DNA of 64,000 bases from Tritrichomonas musculus. Taxonomy: Eukaryota; Parabasalia; Tritrichomonadida; Tritrichomonadidae. Within the stretch, counting starts at the first letter, position 1, and the number at the start of each line of letters is the position of its first letter. Made by a program: the position numbers and the translations under genes. The stretch is from assembly GCA_039105265.1 (NCBI GenBank), contig JAPFFF010000015.1:2976001-3040000 (forward strand). Reading direction: 5' to 3'. The notes beneath the pieces were generated by a model. That model did not search any database. It saw nothing but the letters and a program-made list of their open reading frames with translations, and was not told where the DNA came from. Positions 22,073 to 34,231 of the stretch are shown here, piece after piece.

Positions 22073-22413
22073 GGCTAAACATAAATTGACCTTATAGGTG
22101 CGCCCACTTTTTGAGACAAAGCATATGAATAAGTTCAGAAAAAAAAATTGAAAGAGATATAAACTTTTTCAAAAGAACGCGCTAAAAAAATATTTGGTAA
22201 GAAAAAAGCAATGGATCAATAAAAGATATTGTAAGATTACCTATTTTTGCTCAATTAGAAATGACTGCTGTCACCTAAAGTGACGTTTTCCTGGAAACAA
22301 TTCCAGATATCTACATCTAGATTAAGCATAATCTATATGTTGATCTACAGTTTTTCAATAATTGGTAAAAATATGAATCTTATAGTATTCAAATACAATG
22401 GAAAATAATACTC
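22073..22413 (+). repeat. Left unique terminus of the giant MULE
   Basis: About 341 bp of non-repetitive sequence at the outer end, inverted and nearly identical at 36252-36594. Includes CCTTATAGGTGCGCCCAC near the tip and GTGACGTTTTCCTGGAAAC further in. These are the most likely transposase-binding ends. The stretch TAGATTAAGCATAATCTA near 22319 is itself palindromic. Confidence 0.85.
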
Positions 22414-23564
22414 CTCAATCATCAGTACAGCCGACCGAAACAAGCAAATGAAACAGTTCAATCAGCAATACAGCGGGCCGATACAAGCAAATGAAACAGT
22501 TCAATCAGCAATACAGCCGACCGAAACAAGCAAATGAAACAGTTCAATCATCAGTACAGCCGACCGAAACAAGCAAATGAAACAGTTCAATCATCAGTAC
22601 AGCCGACCGAAACAAGCAAATGAAACAGTTCAATCATCAGTACAGCCGACCGAAACAAGCAAATGAAACAGTTCAATCATCAGTACAGCCGACCGAAACA
22701 AGCAAATGAAACAGTTCAATCATCAGTACAGCCGACCGAAACAAGCAAATGAAACAGTTCAATCAGCAATACAGCCGACCGAAACAAGCAAATGAAACAG
22801 TTCAATCATCAGTACAGCCGACCGAAACAAGCAAATGAAACAGTTCAATCAGCAATACAGCGGGCCGATACAAGCAAATGAAACAGTTCAATCAGCAATA
22901 CAGCCGACCGAAACAAGCAAATGAAACAGTTCAATCATCAGTACAGCCGACCGAAACAAGCAAATGAAACAGTTCAATCAGCAATACAGCGGGCCGATAC
23001 AAGCAAATGAAACAGTTCAATCAGCAATACAGCCGACCGAAACAAGCAAATGAAACAGTTCAATCATCAGTACAGCCGACCGAAACAAGCAAATGAAACA
23101 GTTCAATCATCAGTACAGCGGGCCGAAACAAGCAATTGAAACAGTTCAATCATCAGTACAGCCGACCGAAACAAGCAAATGAAACAGTTCAATCATCAGT
23201 ACAGCCGACCGAAACAAGCAAATGAAACAGTTCAATCATCAGTACAGCCGACCGAAACAAGCAAATGAAACAGTTCAATCAGCAATACAGCGGGCCGATA
23301 CAAGCAAATGAAACAGTTCAATCAGCAATACAGCCGACCGATACAAGCAAATGAAACAGTTCAATCAGCAATACAGCGGGCCGAAACAAGCAAATGAAAC
23401 AGTTCAATCATCAGTACAGCCGACCGATACAAGCAAATGAAACAGTTCAATCAGCAATATAGCGGGCCGAAACAAGCAAATAAAACAGTTCAATCAGCAA
23501 TACAGCCGACCGAAACAAGCAAATGAAACAGTTCAATCAGCAATACAGCCGACCAATACAAGCA
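22414..23564 (+). repeat. 43-bp tandem array, left arm (about 27 units)
   Basis: Direct repeats with a period of exactly 43 bases, of the type CAGTACAGCCGACCGAAAC + AAGCAAATGAAACAGTTC + AATCAT. Two variant blocks alternate: CATCAGTACAG or CAGCAATACAG, and CCGACCGAAAC or CGGGCCGATAC. Because 43 is not a multiple of three, no frame stays open across the array. Copies are highly similar, so the array is young or homogenised. Confidence 0.95.
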
Positions 23565-26500
23565 AATGAATCAGCTTCAGCTGCAACCGCATTCACAAGA
23601 TCAGCTGATTCATCTCAATCAGCTTCAGCTGCAACCGTAATCACAAGATCAGCTGATTCATCTCAATCAGCTTCAGCTGCAACCGCATTCACAAGATCAG
23701 CTGATTCAGCTCAATCAGCTTCAGCTGCAGTCGCATTCACAAGATCAGCTGATTCAGCTCAATCAGCTTCAGCTGCAGTCGCATTCACAAGATCAGCTGA
23801 TTCATCTCAATCAGCTTCAGCTGCAGTCGCATTCACAAGATCAGCTGATTCAGCTCAATCAGCTGTAACTGCAGCCGCAGTCACAAGATCAGCTGATTCA
23901 TCTCAATCAGCTTCAGCTGCAGCCGCAGTCACAAGATCAGCTGATTCATCTCAATCAGCTGTAACTGCAGCCGCAGTCACAAGATCAGCTGATTCATCTC
24001 AATCAGCTTCAGCTGCAGTCGCATTCACAAGATCAGCTGATTCAGCTCAATCAGCTTCAGCTGCAGTCGCATTCACAAGATCAGCTGATTCATCTCAATC
24101 AGCTTCAGCTGCAGTCGCATTCACAAGATCAGCTGATTCATCTCAATCAGCTGTAACTGCAGCCGCAGTCACAAGATCAGCTGATTCATCTCAATCAGCT
24201 GCAATTGCAACCGCAGTCACAAGATCAGCTGATTCAGCTCAATCAGCTTCAGCTGCAGCCGCAGTCACAAGATCAGCTGATTCATCTCAATCAGCTGTAA
24301 CTGCAGCCGCAGTCACAAGATCAGCTGATTCATCTCAATCAGCTTCAGCTGCAGTCGCATTCACAAGATCAGCTGATTCAGCTCAATCAGCTTCAGCTGC
24401 AGTCGCAGTCACAAGATCAGCTGATTCATCTCAATCAGCTTCAGCTGCAGTCGCATTCACAAGATCAGCTGATTCATCTCAATCAGCTGTAACTGCAGCC
24501 GCAGTCACAAGATCAGCTGATTCATCTCAATCAGCTGCAATTGCAACCGCAGTCACAAGATCAGCTGATTCAGCTCAATCAGCTTCAGCTGCAGCCGCAG
24601 TCACAAGATCAGCTGATTCATCTCAATCAGCTTCAGCTGCAGTCGCATTCACAAGATCAGCTGATTCATCTCAATCAGCTGTAACTGCAGCCGCAGTCAC
24701 AAGATCAGCTGATTCATCTCAATTATCTGCAGTTGCAGCCGCAGTCACAAGATCAGCTGATTCATCTCAATTATCTGCAGTTGCAGCCGCAGTCACAAGA
24801 TCAGCTGATTCATCTCAATCAGCTTCAGCTGCAGTCGCATTCACAAGATCAGCTGATTCATCTCAATCAGCTGTAACTGCAGCCGCAGTCACAAGATCAG
24901 CTGATTCATCTCAATTATCTGCAGTTGCAGCCGCAGTCACAAGATCAGCTGATTCATCTCAATCAGCTTCAGCTGCAACCGCAGTCACAAGATCAGCTGA
25001 TTCATCTCAATCAGCTTCAGCTGCAGTCGCATTCACAAGATCAGCTGATTCAGCTCAATCAGCTTCAGCTGCAGTCGCATTCACAAGATCAGCTGATTCA
25101 TCTCAATCAGCTGTAACTGCAGCCGCAGTCACAAGATCAGCTGATTCATCTCAATCAGCTTCAGCTGCAGTCGCATTCACAAGATCAGCTGATTCAGCTC
25201 AATCAGCTTCAGCTGCAACCGCAGTCATAAGATCAGCTGATTCATCTCAATCAGCTTCAGCTGCAGCCGCAGTCACAAGATCAGCTGATTCATCTCAATC
25301 AGCTGTAACTGCAGCCGCAGTCACAAGATCAGCTGATTCATCTCAATCAGCTGTAACTGCAGCCGCAGTCACAAGATCAGCTGATTCATCTCAATCAGCT
25401 TCAGCTGCAGTCGCATTCACAAGATCAGCTGATTCATCTCAATCAGCTGTAACTGCAGCCGCAGTCACAAGATCAGCTGATTCATCTCAATCAGCTTCAG
25501 CTGCAACCGCAGTCACAAGATCAGCTGATTCAGCTCAATCAGCTGCAATTGTAGCCGCATTCACAAGATCAGCTGATTCATCTCAATCAGCTTCAGCTGC
25601 AGTCGCATTCACAAGATCAGCTGACTCATCTCAATCAGCTGTAACTGCAACCGCAGTCACAAGATCAGCTGATTCATCTCAATGAGCTGTAACTACAGCC
25701 GCAGTCACAAGATCAGCTGATTCATCTCAATCAGCTGTAACTGCAGCCGCAGTCACAAGATCAGCTGATTCATCTCAATCAGCTGTAACTGCAACCGCAG
25801 TCACAAGATCAGCTGATTCATCTCAATCAGATTTAACTGCATTCGTATTCACAAGATCAGCTGATTCATCTCAATCAGCTGTAACTGCAGCCGCAGTCAC
25901 AAGATCAGCTGATTCATCTCAATCAGCTGTAACTGCAACCGCAGTCACAAGATCAGCTGATTCATCTCAATGAGCTGTAACTACAGCCGCAGTCACAAGA
26001 TCAGCTGATTCATCTCAATCAGATTTAACTGCATTCGTATTCACAAGATCAGCTGATTCAGCTCAATCAGCTGTAACTGCAACCGCAGTCACAAGATCAG
26101 CTGATTCATCTCAATCAGCTTCAGCTGCAGCCGCAGTCACAAGATCAGCTGATTCATCTCAATTATCTGCAGTTGCAACCGCAGTCACAAGATTAGCTGA
26201 TTCAGCTCAATCAGCTGCAATTTCAGCCGCAGTCACAAGATCAGCTGATTCATCTCAATTATCTGCAGTTGCAACCGCAGTCACAAGATTAGCTGATTCA
26301 GCTCAATCAGCTGCAATTTCAGCCGCAGTCACAAGATCAGCTGATTCATCTCAATCAGCTGTAACTGCAGCCGCAGTCACAAGATTAACTGATTCAGCTC
26401 AATCAGCTTCAGCTGCAGCCGCAGTCACAAGATCAGCTGATTCATCTCAATCAGCTGTAACTGTAGCCGCAGTCACAAGATTAACTGATTCAGCTCAATC

Positions 26501-28620
26501 AGCTTCAGCTGCAGCCGCAGTCACAAGATCAGCTGATTCAGCTCAATCAGCTGTAACTGCAGCCGCAGTCACAAGATCAGCTGATTCATCTCAATCAGCT
26601 GTAACTGCAGCCGCAGTCACAAGATCAGCTGATTCATCTCAATCAGCTTCAGCTGCAGTCGCATTCACAAGATCAGCTGATTCATCTCAATCAGCTGTAA
26701 CTGCAGCCGCAGTCACAAGATCAGCTGATTCATCTCAATCAGCTTCAGCTGCAGTCGCATTCACAAGATCAGCTGATTCATCTCAATCAGCTGTAACTGC
26801 ATTCGTATTCACAAGATCAGCTGATTCATCTCAATCAGCTGTAACTGCAGCCGCAGTCACAAGATTAACTGATTCAGCTCAATCAGCTTCAACTGCAGCC
26901 GCAGTCACAAGATCAGCTGATTCATCTCAATCAGCTGTAACTGCAACCGCAGTCACAAGATCAGCTGATTCATCTCAATGAGCTGTAACTACAGCCGCAG
27001 TCACAAGATCAGCTGATTCATCTCAATCAGATTTAACTGCATTCGTATTCACAAGATCAGCTGATTCAGCTCAATCAGCTGTAACTGCAACCGCAGTCAC
27101 AAGATCAGCTGATTCATCTCAATCAGCTTCAGCTGCAGCCGCAGTCACAAGATCAGCTGATTCATCTCAATTATCTGCAGTTGCAACCGCAGTCACAAGA
27201 TTAGCTGATTCAGCTCAATCAGCTGCAATTTCAGCCGCAGTCACAAGATCAGCTGATTCATCTCAATTATCTGCAGTTGCAACCGCAGTCACAAGATTAG
27301 CTGATTCAGCTCAATCAGCTGCAATTTCAGCCGCAGTCACAAGATCAGCTGATTCATCTCAATCAGCTGTAACTGCAGCCGCAGTCACAAGATTAACTGA
27401 TTCAGCTCAATCAGCTTCAGCTGCAGCCGCAGTCACAAGATCAGCTGATTCATCTCAATCAGCTGTAACTGTAGCCGCAGTCACAAGATTAACTGATTCA
27501 GCTCAATCAGCTTCAGCTGCAGCCGCAGTCACAAGATCAGCTGATTCAGCTCAATCAGCTGTAACTGCAGCCGCAGTCACAAGATCAGCTGATTCATCTC
27601 AATCAGCTGTAACTGCAGCCGCAGTCACAAGATCAGCTGATTCATCTCAATCAGCTTCAGCTGCAGTCGCATTCACAAGATCAGCTGATTCATCTCAATC
27701 AGCTGTAACTGCAGCCGCAGTCACAAGATCAGCTGATTCATCTCAATCAGCTTCAGCTGCAGTCGCATTCACAAGATCAGCTGATTCATCTCAATCAGCT
27801 GTAACTGCATTCGTATTCACAAGATCAGCTGATTCATCTCAATCAGCTGTAACTGCAGCCGCAGTCACAAGATTAACTGATTCAGCTCAATCAGCTTCAA
27901 CTGCAGCCGCAGTCACAAGATCAGCTGATTCATCTCAATCAGCTGTAACTGCAACCGCAGTCACAAGATTAGCTGATTCAGCTCAATCAGCTGCAATTTC
28001 AGCCGCAGTCACAAGATCAGCTGATTCATCTCAATCAGCTGTAACTGCAGCCGCAGTCACAAGATTAACTGATTCAGCTCAATCAGCTTCAGCTGCAGCC
28101 GCAGTCACAAGATCAGCTGATTCAGCTCAATCAGCTGTAACTGCAGCCGCAGTCACAAGATCAGCTGATTCATCTCAATCAGCTGTAACTGCAACCGCAG
28201 TCACAAGATTAACTGATTCAGCTCAATCAGCTTCAGCTGCAGCCGCAGTCACAAGATCAGCTGATTCATCTCAATCAGCTGTAACTGCAACCGCAGTCAC
28301 AAGATTAGCTGATTCAGCTCAATCAGCTGCAATTTCAGCCGCAGTCACAAGATCAGCTGATTCATCTCAATCAGCTGTAACTGCAGCCGCAGTCACAAGA
28401 TTAACTGATTCAGCTCAATCAGCTGTAGCCGCAGCCGTATTCACAAGATCAGCTGATTCATCTCAATTATCTGCAGTTGCAGCCGCATTCACAAGATCAT
28501 CTGATTCATCTCAATCATCTTCAGTTGCAGCCGCATTCACAAGATCATCTGATTCATCTCAATCAGCTGTAACTGCAGCCGCATTCACAAGATCAGCTGA
28601 TTCATCTCAATCAGCTACAG
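23565..28620 (+). repeat. 48-bp tandem array, left arm (about 105 units)
   Basis: Direct repeats of 48 bases. Each holds the stem AGCTGATT ... AATCAGCT around a 6-base loop (CATCTC or CAGCTC), followed by a variable GCTGCAGTCGCATTCACAAGA-like block without fixed third bases. A 1008-bp higher-order unit (21 monomers) is present twice, about 25.86-26.96 and 26.87-27.97 kb. Since 48 is a multiple of three and the monomer lacks stops in two of six frames, long apparent frames arise (for example 720 codons at 23523-25685 encoding SADSSQSASAAVAFTR repeats). I regard these as by-products of the repeat rather than a proven gene. Confidence 0.95.
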
Positions 28621-28721
28621 TACAAACAATGTTTATTATTTAAACAAAATTATCTCTTATAATCTCTTTTTATTTCAATTATTATAATTTTTCAAAATAA
28701 TGCCGTTTATTATTTGTTATA

Positions 28722-30935
28722 ATGGATTTTCTGCAAACAGAAGAATTTATCATTCGTCCTTCAAATCCCCTCGATTTGATTCAAAATGGCAATCGCGATG
28801 TAGCCAAAAGAAGAATTGAAATGATTCCTTTTGATAGGCCAAACTTCGAATTCATATCTTTTATTGATTTCGCAAAATTCACTCAAAATGATTATTACGT
28901 AAGCAAATTTTTACAATGTAATGATAAATCATTGCGTATCGATTTATTTAAAAGGAAATTAGATTCATTTCGAACTTCAAGTGAAAATTACTATTTTCAA
29001 ATTGAAATAGGACAGAATTTCAAATCAATAAATGTTTTTATCAAGTATCATATGTCAATGTTTTCCTTTTCCGATAAAGAATCCATACCTTGTTTAATAT
29101 TCAAATCCAATCATTCTCAAAAGATCTTCGATTTTCAAAATTTATACGATAAACCAAGTGAGGATTCTTTACTTTATCAAGTTGCTAATTATTACCTTAA
29201 ACTTTCTGATAAAGATTGTCCGCAATGTATAACATGTTTTTTTCAAAGGTTGATGAATCCTAGAAAAACACAAATAGATTTATTATTCAATAATAGATCG
29301 CCAAGGAGTATTTTGGAAGTTTTAGATTCTTGTCCGGGTGATATCAAAATTACATATCAACAAAAAAACCCAGATGTCGATAAAGAAATTCAAACAATAT
29401 CGATTGTGTTTCCTTGGGCAGTTACAGCATTAAAGTCCATCCATTATTTGGAAGTTGATGGATCATTTGATGGCATGAAACCTTATGTCTATTGTGTATT
29501 GCAAGGGGTGATTTTTAATGAATCAGTGCCTCTTGCAATCACAATAGCGCCACAGGAATGCCTTGAACTTTACAAAATTTTTTTTGATTCAATAGATGAA
29601 ATTACTCAAAAAGGCATATTGTGGAAAGAAATGTTTATTATCTCAGATATGCATCAATCTATTAAATCTGTATGTAAATCTTTTGGCATTACTCATTATT
29701 TTTGCCACAGGCATATAATCGAGCATTTTGGCTCATCCTGTGCACTTGGTTTAATGGTGAATAAATTGCTTAAATGCTTTTCTTTTATTAATTATATTAA
29801 TGTAGCAGATGAGGTATTAAGAGATTTGGACAAATATGAAAAAGAAAGGCTGAAATTTGGTCCTATAAGCGATGACCTCAAGCTCAAAATTGAAGAAGTC
29901 AGAATAATGGCTAGTTTTGAAGATTGCGATGTTCAATCAGATTATTATTACAAAAATTGGGCTTTGTGGATTCGGAGGGAGCATCATGTTGGCCGGTGCT
30001 CCAATCACAACGAAGCTTTACATAGTGTTATAAACAGAACTGTCAATGCTGCTTACGGATTACCGAAAAAATTAACTAATTTAATTGATGTTGTTCTTAA
30101 ACATTTTATTTATACCAAAAGATATGGTAAAACAATTAAACGAAAAATTAAACAATACATCGAGGTTCTTCAGAAAAATTTAAATGATCCTAGGTATAAT
30201 ATTTTATCTAATTGCTTAGAGTATTGTGAATGCGAAGAAGACAAATATAACAATTTAATATACGGAGCAGCTATTCCATGTAAACATAAGCTATTTTCAA
30301 ATGCAAAAATGGAAATTATTAATATCAAAAACAAGCTTGAAAAGGTTCCTAATAATTGTCATTTTAATACTTTTCTTGCTGCAGTATTAAGTGTGAATCA
30401 CTTATTTTCACATATCAATATAGATAATGCAAGCCTATACCTCAAAACTTTGAAAGTTTCACTTCTGGAAGAAAATTTTGCTTTAGATGATACAGAAATC
30501 CTGAATTTTGTAACTTCAATTCAGCATTGTTTCACATTTAATACTCCCAAAATCCAAAATTTTGATCTAAATTGGAATATTCATTCAGTCAATGAAGGAT
30601 TTTCAAATAAATATATCGATTTTAAGCAAAATCAACCAATTAAATGGTTCAAGAGGATAGAGATCCCTGATAATATTGCAATAACGACAGAAGAAAATCA
30701 AAGCGAAGCTAAAAAAAAAGCAAAACGATCATTATATGAAACGATCTATGAACTTTTGACTGTGTACCCAACAATGTCAAAAAGCTCAATCGCATATTCT
30801 ATATGCTTCGATAAATATCTAGAATATTTATCATTTTTGAAAGATGAAGAAATCTATATATGGCTTCCAGCATTTAAAATAGAGTGTTGGAAAGCTGCTG
30901 ATTTAATAATGAAAAAAAAGAGATTCTTTAAATAA
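28722..30935 (+). CDS. MULE (Mutator-like) transposase of the giant element
   Basis: A complete 737-aa frame in the middle of the element. The DDE core is visible: Asp246 in LEVDGSFDGMKPY, Asp309 in FIISDMHQSIK and Glu431 in SNHNEALHSV, with the MULE-type C/H motif FCHRHI (residues 328-332) between the second and third acids. A Cys-rich segment CLEYCECEEDKYNN...CKH follows near residues 505-530. The N-terminal 230 residues should hold the DNA-binding part. The C-terminus ends WKAADLIMKKKRFF, matched by WKNADLAAGGNRFF in the second MULE of this window. All catalytic residues and the whole frame are intact, so activity is plausible. The nearest repeat-array sequence ends about 100 nt upstream. 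Confidence 0.93.
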   Translation: MDFLQTEEFIIRPSNPLDLIQNGNRDVAKRRIEMIPFDRPNFEFISFIDFAKFTQNDYYVSKFLQCNDKSLRIDLFKRKLDSFRTSSENYYFQIEIGQNFKSINVFIKYHMSMFSFSDKESIPCLIFKSNHSQKIFDFQNLYDKPSEDSLLYQVANYYLKLSDKDCPQCITCFFQRLMNPRKTQIDLLFNNRSPRSILEVLDSCPGDIKITYQQKNPDVDKEIQTISIVFPWAVTALKSIHYLEVDGSFDGMKPYVYCVLQGVIFNESVPLAITIAPQECLELYKIFFDSIDEITQKGILWKEMFIISDMHQSIKSVCKSFGITHYFCHRHIIEHFGSSCALGLMVNKLLKCFSFINYINVADEVLRDLDKYEKERLKFGPISDDLKLKIEEVRIMASFEDCDVQSDYYYKNWALWIRREHHVGRCSNHNEALHSVINRTVNAAYGLPKKLTNLIDVVLKHFIYTKRYGKTIKRKIKQYIEVLQKNLNDPRYNILSNCLEYCECEEDKYNNLIYGAAIPCKHKLFSNAKMEIINIKNKLEKVPNNCHFNTFLAAVLSVNHLFSHINIDNASLYLKTLKVSLLEENFALDDTEILNFVTSIQHCFTFNTPKIQNFDLNWNIHSVNEGFSNKYIDFKQNQPIKWFKRIEIPDNIAITTEENQSEAKKKAKRSLYETIYELLTVYPTMSKSSIAYSICFDKYLEYLSFLKDEEIYIWLPAFKIECWKAADLIMKKKRFFK

Positions 30936-31011
30936 ATAAAAAAATGAATTAATAAAATTATTATTTATAAATTATGAAACAAATATTAGAACTGTTTTTG
31001 ATGTTTTTGAC

Positions 31012-34000
31012 AGCGGTTGATTTGGTTGAATCAGCTGATCTTGTGAATGCGACTGCAGTTACAGCTGATTGAGATGAATCAGCTGATCTTGTGAATGCGA
31101 CTGCAGTTACAGCTGATTGAGCTGAATCAGTTGATCTTGTGAATGCGGCTGCAGCTGAAGCTGATTGAGCTGAATCAGCTGATCTTGTGAATGCGGTTGC
31201 AGCTGAAGCTTATTGAGCTGAATCAGCTGATCTTGTGACTACGGATGCAGCTGAAGCTGAAGCTGATTGAGCTGAATCAGCTGATCTTGTGATTACGGCT
31301 GCAGCTGAAGCTGATTGAGCTGAATCAGCTGATCTTGTGAATGCGGCTGAAGCTGAAGCTGATTGAGCTGAATCAGCTGATCTTGTGACTACGGCTGCGG
31401 CTGCAGCTGATTGAGCTGAATCAGCTGATCTTGTGAATGCGACTGCAGCTGAAGCTGATTGAGATGAATCAGCTGATCTTGTGAATGCGACTGCAGCTGA
31501 AGCTGATTGAGCTGAATCAGCTGATCTTGTGACTGCGGCTGCAGTTACAGCTGATTGAGATGAATCAGCTGATCTTGTGAATGCGACTGCAGCTGAAGCT
31601 GATTGAGATGAATCAGCTGATCTTGTGAATGCGACTGCAGCTGAAGCTGATTGAGATGAATCAGCTGATCTTGTGACTGCGGCTGCAGTTACAGCTGATT
31701 GAGATGAATCAGCTGATCTTGTGACTGCGGCTGCAGTTACAGCTGATTGAGATGAATCAGCTGATCTTGTGACTGCGGCTGCAGTTACAGCTGATTGAGA
31801 TGAATCAGCTGATCTTGTGACTGCGGCTGCAGCTGAAGCTGATTGAGCTGAATCAGCTAATCTTGTGACTGCGGCTACAGTTACAGCTGATTGAGATGAA
31901 TCAGCTGATCTTGTGACTGCGGCTGCAGTTACAGCTGATTGAGATGAATCAGCTGATCTTGTGACTGCGGCTGCAGTTACAGCTGATTGAGATGAATCAG
32001 CTGATCTTGTGACTGCGGCTGCAGCTGAAGCTGATTGAGCTGAATCAGCTAATCTTGTGACTGCGGCTACAGTTACAGCTGATTGAGATGAATCAGCTGA
32101 TCTTGTGACTGCGGCTGCAGTTACAGCTGATTGAGCTGAATCAGCTAATCTTGTGACTGCGGTTGCAGTTACAGCTGATTGAGCTGAATCAGCTGATCTT
32201 GTGACTGCGGCTGCAGCTGAAGCTGATTGAGCTGAATCAGCTGATCTTGTGACTGCAGCTACAGTTACAGCTGATTGAGATGAATCAGCTGATCTTGTGA
32301 CTGCGTCCGAAAGTGCAGCTGATTGAGCTGAATCAGCTAATCTTGTGACTGCGGTTGCAATTGCAGCTGATTGAGATGAATCAGCTGATCTTGTGACTGC
32401 GGCTGCAGTTACAGCTGATTGAGATGAATCAGCTGATCTTGTGACTGCGGCTGCAGCTGAAGCTGATTGAGCTGAATCAACTGATCTTGTGACTGCAGCT
32501 ACAGTTACAGCTGATTGAGATGAATCAGCTGATCTTGTGACTGCGTCCGAAAGTGCAGCTGATTGAGCTGAATCAGCTAATCTTGTGACTGCGGTTGCAA
32601 TTGCAGCTGATTGAGATGAATCAGCTGATCTTGTGACTGCGGCTGCAGTTACAGCTGATTGAGATGAATCAGCTGATCTTGTGACTGCGTCCGAAAGTGC
32701 AGCTGATTGAGCTGAATCAGCTAATCTTGTGACTGCGGTTGCAATTGCAGCTGATTGAGATGAATCAGCTGATCTTGTGACTGCGGCTGCAGTTACAGCT
32801 GATTGAGATGAATCAGCTGATCTTGTGACTGCGGCTGCAGCTGAAGCTGATTGAGCTGAATCAACTGATCTTGTGACTGCAGCTACAGTTACAGCTGATT
32901 GAGATGAATCAGCTAATCTTGTGACTGCGGTTGCAATTGCAGCTGATTGAGATGAATCAGCTGATCTTGTGACTGCGGCTGCAGTTACAGCTGATTGAGC
33001 TGAATCAGCTGATCTTGTGAATGCGACTGCAGCTGAAGCTGATTGAGATGAATCAGCTGATCTTGTGACTGCGACTGCAGCTGAAGCTGATTGAGATGAA
33101 TCAGCTGATCTTGTGAATGCGACTGCAGCTGAAGCTGATTGAGATGAATCAGCTGATCTTGTGAATGCGACTGCAGCTGAAGCTGATTGAGATGAATCAG
33201 CTGATCTTGTGAATGCGACTGCAGCTGAAGCTGATTGAGCTGAATCAGCTGATCTTGTGACTGCGGCTGCAGTTACAGCTGATTGAGATGAATCAGCTGA
33301 TCTTGTGACTGCGGCTGCAGTTACAGCTGATTGAGCTGAATCAGCTGATCTTGTGACTGCGGTTGCAGCTGAAGCTGATTGAGATGAATCAGCTGATCTT
33401 GTGAATGCGACTGCAGCTGAAGCTGATTGAGATGAATCAGCTGATCTTGTGAATGCGTTTGCAGCTGAAGCTGATTGAGCTGAATCAGCTGATCTTGTGA
33501 ATGCGGTTGCAGCTGAAGCTGATTGAGCTGAATCAGCTGATCTTGTGAATGCGGTTGCAGCTGAAGCTTATTGAGTTGAATCAGCTGATCTTGTGACTGC
33601 GGTTGCAGTTACAGCTGATTGAGCTGAATCAGCTGATCTTGTGACTGCGGCTGCAGCTGAAGCTGATTGAGCTGAATCAGCTGATCTTGTGACTGCAGCT
33701 ACAGTTACAGCTGATTGAGATGAATCAGCTGATCTTGTGACTGCGGTTGCAGCTGAAGCTTATTGAGCTGAATCAGCTGATCTTGTGAATGCGTTTGCAG
33801 CTGAAGCTGATTGAGATGAATCAGCTGATCTTGTGAATGCGACTGCAGCTGAAGCTGATTGAGATGAATCAGCTGATCTTGTGAATGCGGCTGCAGTTAC
33901 AGCTGATTGAGCTGAATCAGCTAATCTTGTGACTGCGGCTACAGTTACAGCTGATTGAGATGAATCAGCTGATCTTGTGACTGCGGCTGCAACTGCAGAT

Positions 34001-34231
34001 AATTGAGATGAATCAGCTGATCTTGTGACTGCAGCTGCAGTTACAGCTGATTGAGATGAATCAGCTGATCTTGTGACTGCGGCTGCAGTTACAGCTGATT
34101 GAGATGAATCAGCTGATCTTGTGAATGCGGCTGCAACTGCAGATAATTGAGATGAATCAGCTGATCTTGTGACTGCGGCTGTAGTTACAGCTGATTGAGA
34201 TGAATCAGCTGATCTTGTGAATGCGGCTGCA
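31012..34231 (-). repeat. 48-bp tandem array, right arm (about 67 units)
   Basis: Mirror image of the left 48-bp array. It contains its own variants, including a monomer with GCGTCCGAAAGTGCAGC near 32300, 32540 and 32683 (spacings 240 and 144 bases, that is 5 and 3 monomers), showing local block duplication. A 174-codon minus-strand frame at 33760-34284 begins MKQFNQQYS exactly like the frame in the left arm and is explained in the same way. Confidence 0.95.

Noticed and set aside
22414-23564. CRISPR-like array
   Set aside because: The 43-bp units are continuous direct repeats with no unique spacers, in a eukaryotic transposon arm.
23523-25685. 720-aa Ser/Ala-rich repetitive protein gene
   Set aside because: Two of six frames of the 48-bp monomer lack stops, so a long frame is expected without selection. 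Neighbouring monomers carry a TGA in the same frame, and the frame begins inside the 43-bp array. I keep it only as a repeat by-product.
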